From Prostheceraeus crozeri (lineage: Eukaryota > Platyhelminthes > Polycladida > Euryleptidae), in the NCBI GenBank assembly GCA_907163375.1, contig CAJQUW010015427.1, positions 62,001 through 126,000 of the forward strand: a DNA stretch of 64,000 nt. Direction: 5' to 3'. Under the pieces are notes generated by a model, which saw only the letters and a list, made by a program, of their open reading frames with translations, was not told where the DNA came from and did no database searches. Within the stretch, counting starts at the first letter, position 1. Each line of letters starts with the position of its first letter. A program made the position numbers and the translations under genes. Below, piece after piece: positions 60,671 through 64,000 of this stretch.

Positions 60671-63600
60671 TAAGTCGAAGAAGAGAAGGACTTTCGATGC
60701 CATCGATGTGACAGGGTCTTTGACTCAGCCTACAGTTTCAGACGTCACACCGCTGGCCATGCCTGCAGGGGAGGAAAGCGCCGACCGATCCCTCAACGGC
60801 CCAAGTGTGAAGGTTGTGGACGCACGTTTTACAACAGCACCAACTTGCGAGTCCACATCGAAGGCGGTTCCTGTGGCAGTGTGAGGCAACCACCGAAAAC
60901 AACAGGTAGGAAGCATCCTCCATCGCACGTCGGCTTTTCCTGTTCTTCGTGTCAGAAGTCCTTTCCTACAGAGTTTGTTCTTTCTTCACACACATTCTGT
61001 CACACTCATCCCACTGAGCTTTACACTGACAAAAACGTGACTCTAAGGCTGAGTAAGTTTTTCCTTGAGAGGCTCGTTCGCAACTATGACTTAGAAAGAT
61101 CTGAAGCTGTGCAAGATATTCATCCTTTCTTGATGAATAATATAGGCTTAATACATCCAATGTTGGCGAGTTTAGATATAGTTTTACTCAAAGGCATGTT
61201 ATATCTCACTGCTCATTTCAATAAGGTAGACAATAGCACGGGAGAAGTAGAGTCCACTGTGACCATTAGGATAGCCTCCTGTGCTGCTGATCTCATAGGT
61301 GATGTAAACGAGTGGATAGAGAGACATGCGACCTATCTCGTCAACAACTTAAATTAATTTAATGAAAGAGACAGCGGTCTGGTCTTTGATGGGATGGAGA
61401 AGGTAGACATTAAAATAAATCTTTTAGAAAATTTGCAAGGGAGCGGCTGTTTCACCCTCCCCAAAGAACTGGCTAGCAAAAAGGCTTTCATCAATGTATA
61501 GTGTCAGTCCCAGTGTTTCAAGTATGCCGTCCTCTCCATTCTTCACTATAATGATATAGGTATACATCGTCAAAGAGTCGCCAAGTATTGTGAATGTGAG
61601 GATGAGCTTAAGTTTGATGGGTTAGATGTCAACACATTAGATTTTAAAGGCATCGCCCAATTTGAAAAACTCAACAACATTAAGATCGTCGTCCATCCCT
61701 GGAAAAAGGTCTGAAGGGCGTTAGGTATAATAATTGCCAAAGTAACTTCAACCGGGTTGTCAATCTTCTCCTTGTCTATAGCGACGGCCAGCCAGAATGG
61801 CATTATTGTGGCATTCCGAAAATTTCAAACTTATACCATCATCAAGCAACCTATAGGGATAATTTTTATTACTGTGATCGCTGCACACGGCGTTTCACAT
61901 CAAAAGCACTTTTGAAGAGCATTGCGAGTGGTGCTCTCGGGGTAAACTTCAAATGGAAGTCATGCCCAAAGATAAATTTTATAGGTATGAAGAAAATGGA
62001 AATGAGCTCAGTCCCATATGTACCATCTATGCGGACATTGAATGTTATATTGAACAAGAAGATCTAAGTCATGAGCCAGCAGCCATTGCCTGCTATGAAG
62101 TTTGGCATCCATATTATAGGAATCAAAATAAAATGCATGTGTGGCAAGGCGAGGAGTACGTTGAAAACTTGCTCAACTTTTTAGATAGGAAAGCCCGTTT
62201 TCTAAACGCTATGAAACGGAGCTGACTAGGAAACCCATGTGCTTCACAGAACTCGATAAAATCAAGTTTGATAGGACCACGGAATGTCCCCGCTGCTGTT
62301 CATCCTTTGATGATCAGCAACATAAGAAAGTGAGGGACCATTGCCATCTCAGTGGTAAATTTAGGTCTGCCTAATGCAGTAAATGCAATATGAAACTTAG
62401 GCTCAAACGGCGAACGCTTCCCGTCATCTTTCATAACTTTAAATGTTATGATGCTCACATCATCATTCGCCATGGATTTGGCAAAATGAAATCCTGGTCA
62501 TCCAAAGTGATTGCGCAAAGTATGGAAAAATTTATGTGCATCACTGCCAAAGTCCAAGTCGATAAGACGAAGGAGGGGAAGCCTGTCTTCTATGACATAA
62601 AGTTTTTAGACAGTTTCCAGTTTATGTCTTCTTCCTTAGCCGCGTTGGCTAATAATTTAGAAACACTTCCCCTCACTCAACATTTAAAGAAAGACTATTC
62701 CAACATAAGTGACAGTCTGATGCGACGGAAAGGGGTGTTTCCTTATAGTTATTTTAGTTCAATGGACACACTGAAAGAAACATCCCTTCCGTCCATCGAT
62801 AAATGTAAAAATGATTTGACGGGTGAGGACTGTTCGCTGGATGACTATAGGCATGCAGAGCAAGCATGGTTGGAATTTAGGTGTCGCACTTTTGGTGACT
62901 ACATGCTTGCCTACTTAAAATTAGACGTCTATCTGTTGGCTGACGTGTTTGAGACTTTTAGGAAATTCACATTAGAACAGGACGCCTTAGACCCCGTCCA
63001 TTTTGTTAGTCTGCCGGGTCTGTCCTATCAGTCAGCCTTCAAGATGACGAAAGAGAGCATTCATTTACTGCAAGATGCAGAAATGTACACGTTATTTGAA
63101 CGTGGTATTAGGAGTGGCTTAACATTTGTCAACAAACATGTTGTCAACAGCACCCAAGACATAGGATCGACCACGCATTTAATGTACATAGACCAAAATA
63201 ATTTGTATGGGATTGCATTATCCAAGCCTTTGCCACAGTCTGACTTCCAATGCGTAGAGCCCCATGACATTGAACACTTCTCCAATCAAGCACACATCGT
63301 GGCACTGGGAGATGAGGCCGACATAGGTTATTTACTTGAAGTTCACCTCATCTATCCAGACTGTATTAAGAATAGAACCGTTGATTTTCCTCTCGCACCC
63401 GAATCTGGCATAGTCAGTCGAGATATGTTCTCTCCCTTTATGGAAGAACACAATAAGCAGTATGAGGCGGAAAATGACTTAAAATATAAAGCCACTAGGA
63501 AGTTGTTGCTCACCCAATTGAACAAGCAGCATTACATCGTGCACTATTCCATCCTCGAATTCTATCTAGGTATAGGGATGCAACTTGACAAAGTCCATCG

Positions 63601-64000
63601 AGCTATCCAGTTTAGGCAGAAGCCTTTTCTAAAACTGTATAATTTAATAGTAAGAAACAGGGCTGAATCCAAGAATCCTTTCGAAAAGGACTTCTTTAAA
63701 TTTACGAATAATGCCCTTTTTGGTAAAACCATAGAGGATGTAAGAAAGTGCATGGACTATCGTATCGTAACTGATCCGGAAGCGAGTATCAACTTATGTC
63801 GCTCTAAGTTGTTTTGCCACCATGATGTCATTTCCGAAGACATCACTGGTTTTAAAATGTTAAAATCTAAAGTAGAACTTTGCAAGCCCATTTATGTCGG
63901 TCAAGCTGTCTTGGATCACTCCAAGTTATAAATGTACAAGTTACTTTACCACACCTTTAATACGTGTCCATTGATCCAACATTTGGAATTAGTAGGAGGC
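60671..64000 (+). pseudogene. E3 family-B DNA polymerase with three C2H2 fingers and endonuclease-VII-like insert (incomplete)
   Basis: Fingers FRCHRCDRVFDSAYSFRRH, PKCEGCGRTFYNSTNLRVH and FSCSSCQKSFPTEFVLSSH lie at 60685-61000. Next is the N-terminal domain (FLERLVRNYDLERSEAVQ... WIERHATYL). Then come SGCFTLPKELASKKAFINV, Exo I TIYADIECYIEQED, ECPRCCSSF...VRDHCHLSGKFRSA (endonuclease-VII-like), Exo II IFHNFKCYDAHIII, Exo III YLKLDVYLLADVF, Pol A IDQNNLYGIALS and Pol B FTNNALFGKT. The catalytic YxDTDS motif would lie beyond the window. Same polymerase type as P2. From 62390 to 63931, 513 codons are open. Broken upstream. Confidence 0.85.

Larger units (their letters stand above)
53962..64000 (+). 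mobile_element. E3: Polinton-like element of the E0 family, running off the window
   Basis: It starts AGTAGTAATCCC with the G-rich terminal repeat. It then carries a TATA promoter with intron, a small Cys-containing protein, coiled-coil ORFs, a stand-alone PolB-N-like protein (minus), a second TATA promoter with a multi-exon proline-rich gene, and a zinc-finger PolB with endonuclease-VII-like insert that is cut by the window edge. No capsid, integrase, ATPase or protease is seen in this part. The visible portion is broken, with about six breaks. Family assignment moderate: the polymerase is of the type in P2 and the terminus resembles TIR-A. Confidence 0.6.

Overview
This is metazoan-style DNA (TATA boxes, GT-AG splice signals, LINE and Penelope-like retroelements). 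It is most likely from an aquatic invertebrate, although no host gene or RNA gene here fixes the phylum. No host gene is securely recognised. The window is essentially a stack of mobile elements.

Layout. 1-11.86 kb holds older debris on AT-rich DNA: a Penelope-like fragment (640-1740, minus), a MITE-like repeat (2583-2850), a CT-rich tract, and a CR1/Jockey-type LINE (about 3500-7212, minus). The LINE carries an internal 468-bp inversion and a 727-bp foldback inserted in its ORF1. A hairpin repeat (8443-8670) follows, then a truncated transposon-type ORF (11029-11862). From 11863 a Polinton-like element, E0, begins with a G-rich terminal repeat of about 1.1 kb. It carries several genes, including a DEDDh exonuclease, and is cut at 15517 by Polinton P1.

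P1 (15518-33065) and P2 (33066-51977) are two Polinton/Maverick elements lying end to end. Each has its own long terminal inverted repeats. Both encode a membrane protein, a coiled-coil protein, a penton-like protein, a FtsK/HerA-type packaging ATPase, an adenovirus-type cysteine protease, a parvovirus-type phospholipase A2 joined to an rve integrase, a small hydrophobic protein, a hexon-like major capsid protein, a small alanine-rich protein and a coiled-coil fibre-like protein. These shared modules are nearly identical between P1 and P2. Their replicases and termini are not: P1 has a plus-strand protein-primed-type PolB with a LAGLIDADG intein in its active-site motif. P2 has an unrelated minus-strand PolB with an endonuclease-VII-like insert and a C2H2 finger, plus a 430-residue companion gene. 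The capsid/integrase block is also inverted between the two. Both are fossils with many breaks.

From 53962 a second copy of the E0 family, E3, runs off the right edge. It has the same G-rich terminal repeat, TATA promoters with introns, coiled-coil genes, a stand-alone copy of the PolB N-terminal domain, and a zinc-finger PolB of the same type as the one in P2. Between 51978 and 53961 is unassigned AT-rich sequence with one unidentified ORF.

The main interest is modular exchange: two near-identical virion/integration cassettes coupled to different DNA polymerases and different termini, an intein in a metazoan Polinton polymerase, a lipase-integrase fusion, a population of GCGAAGC mini-hairpins, and a duplicated non-coding segment in the introns of E3.
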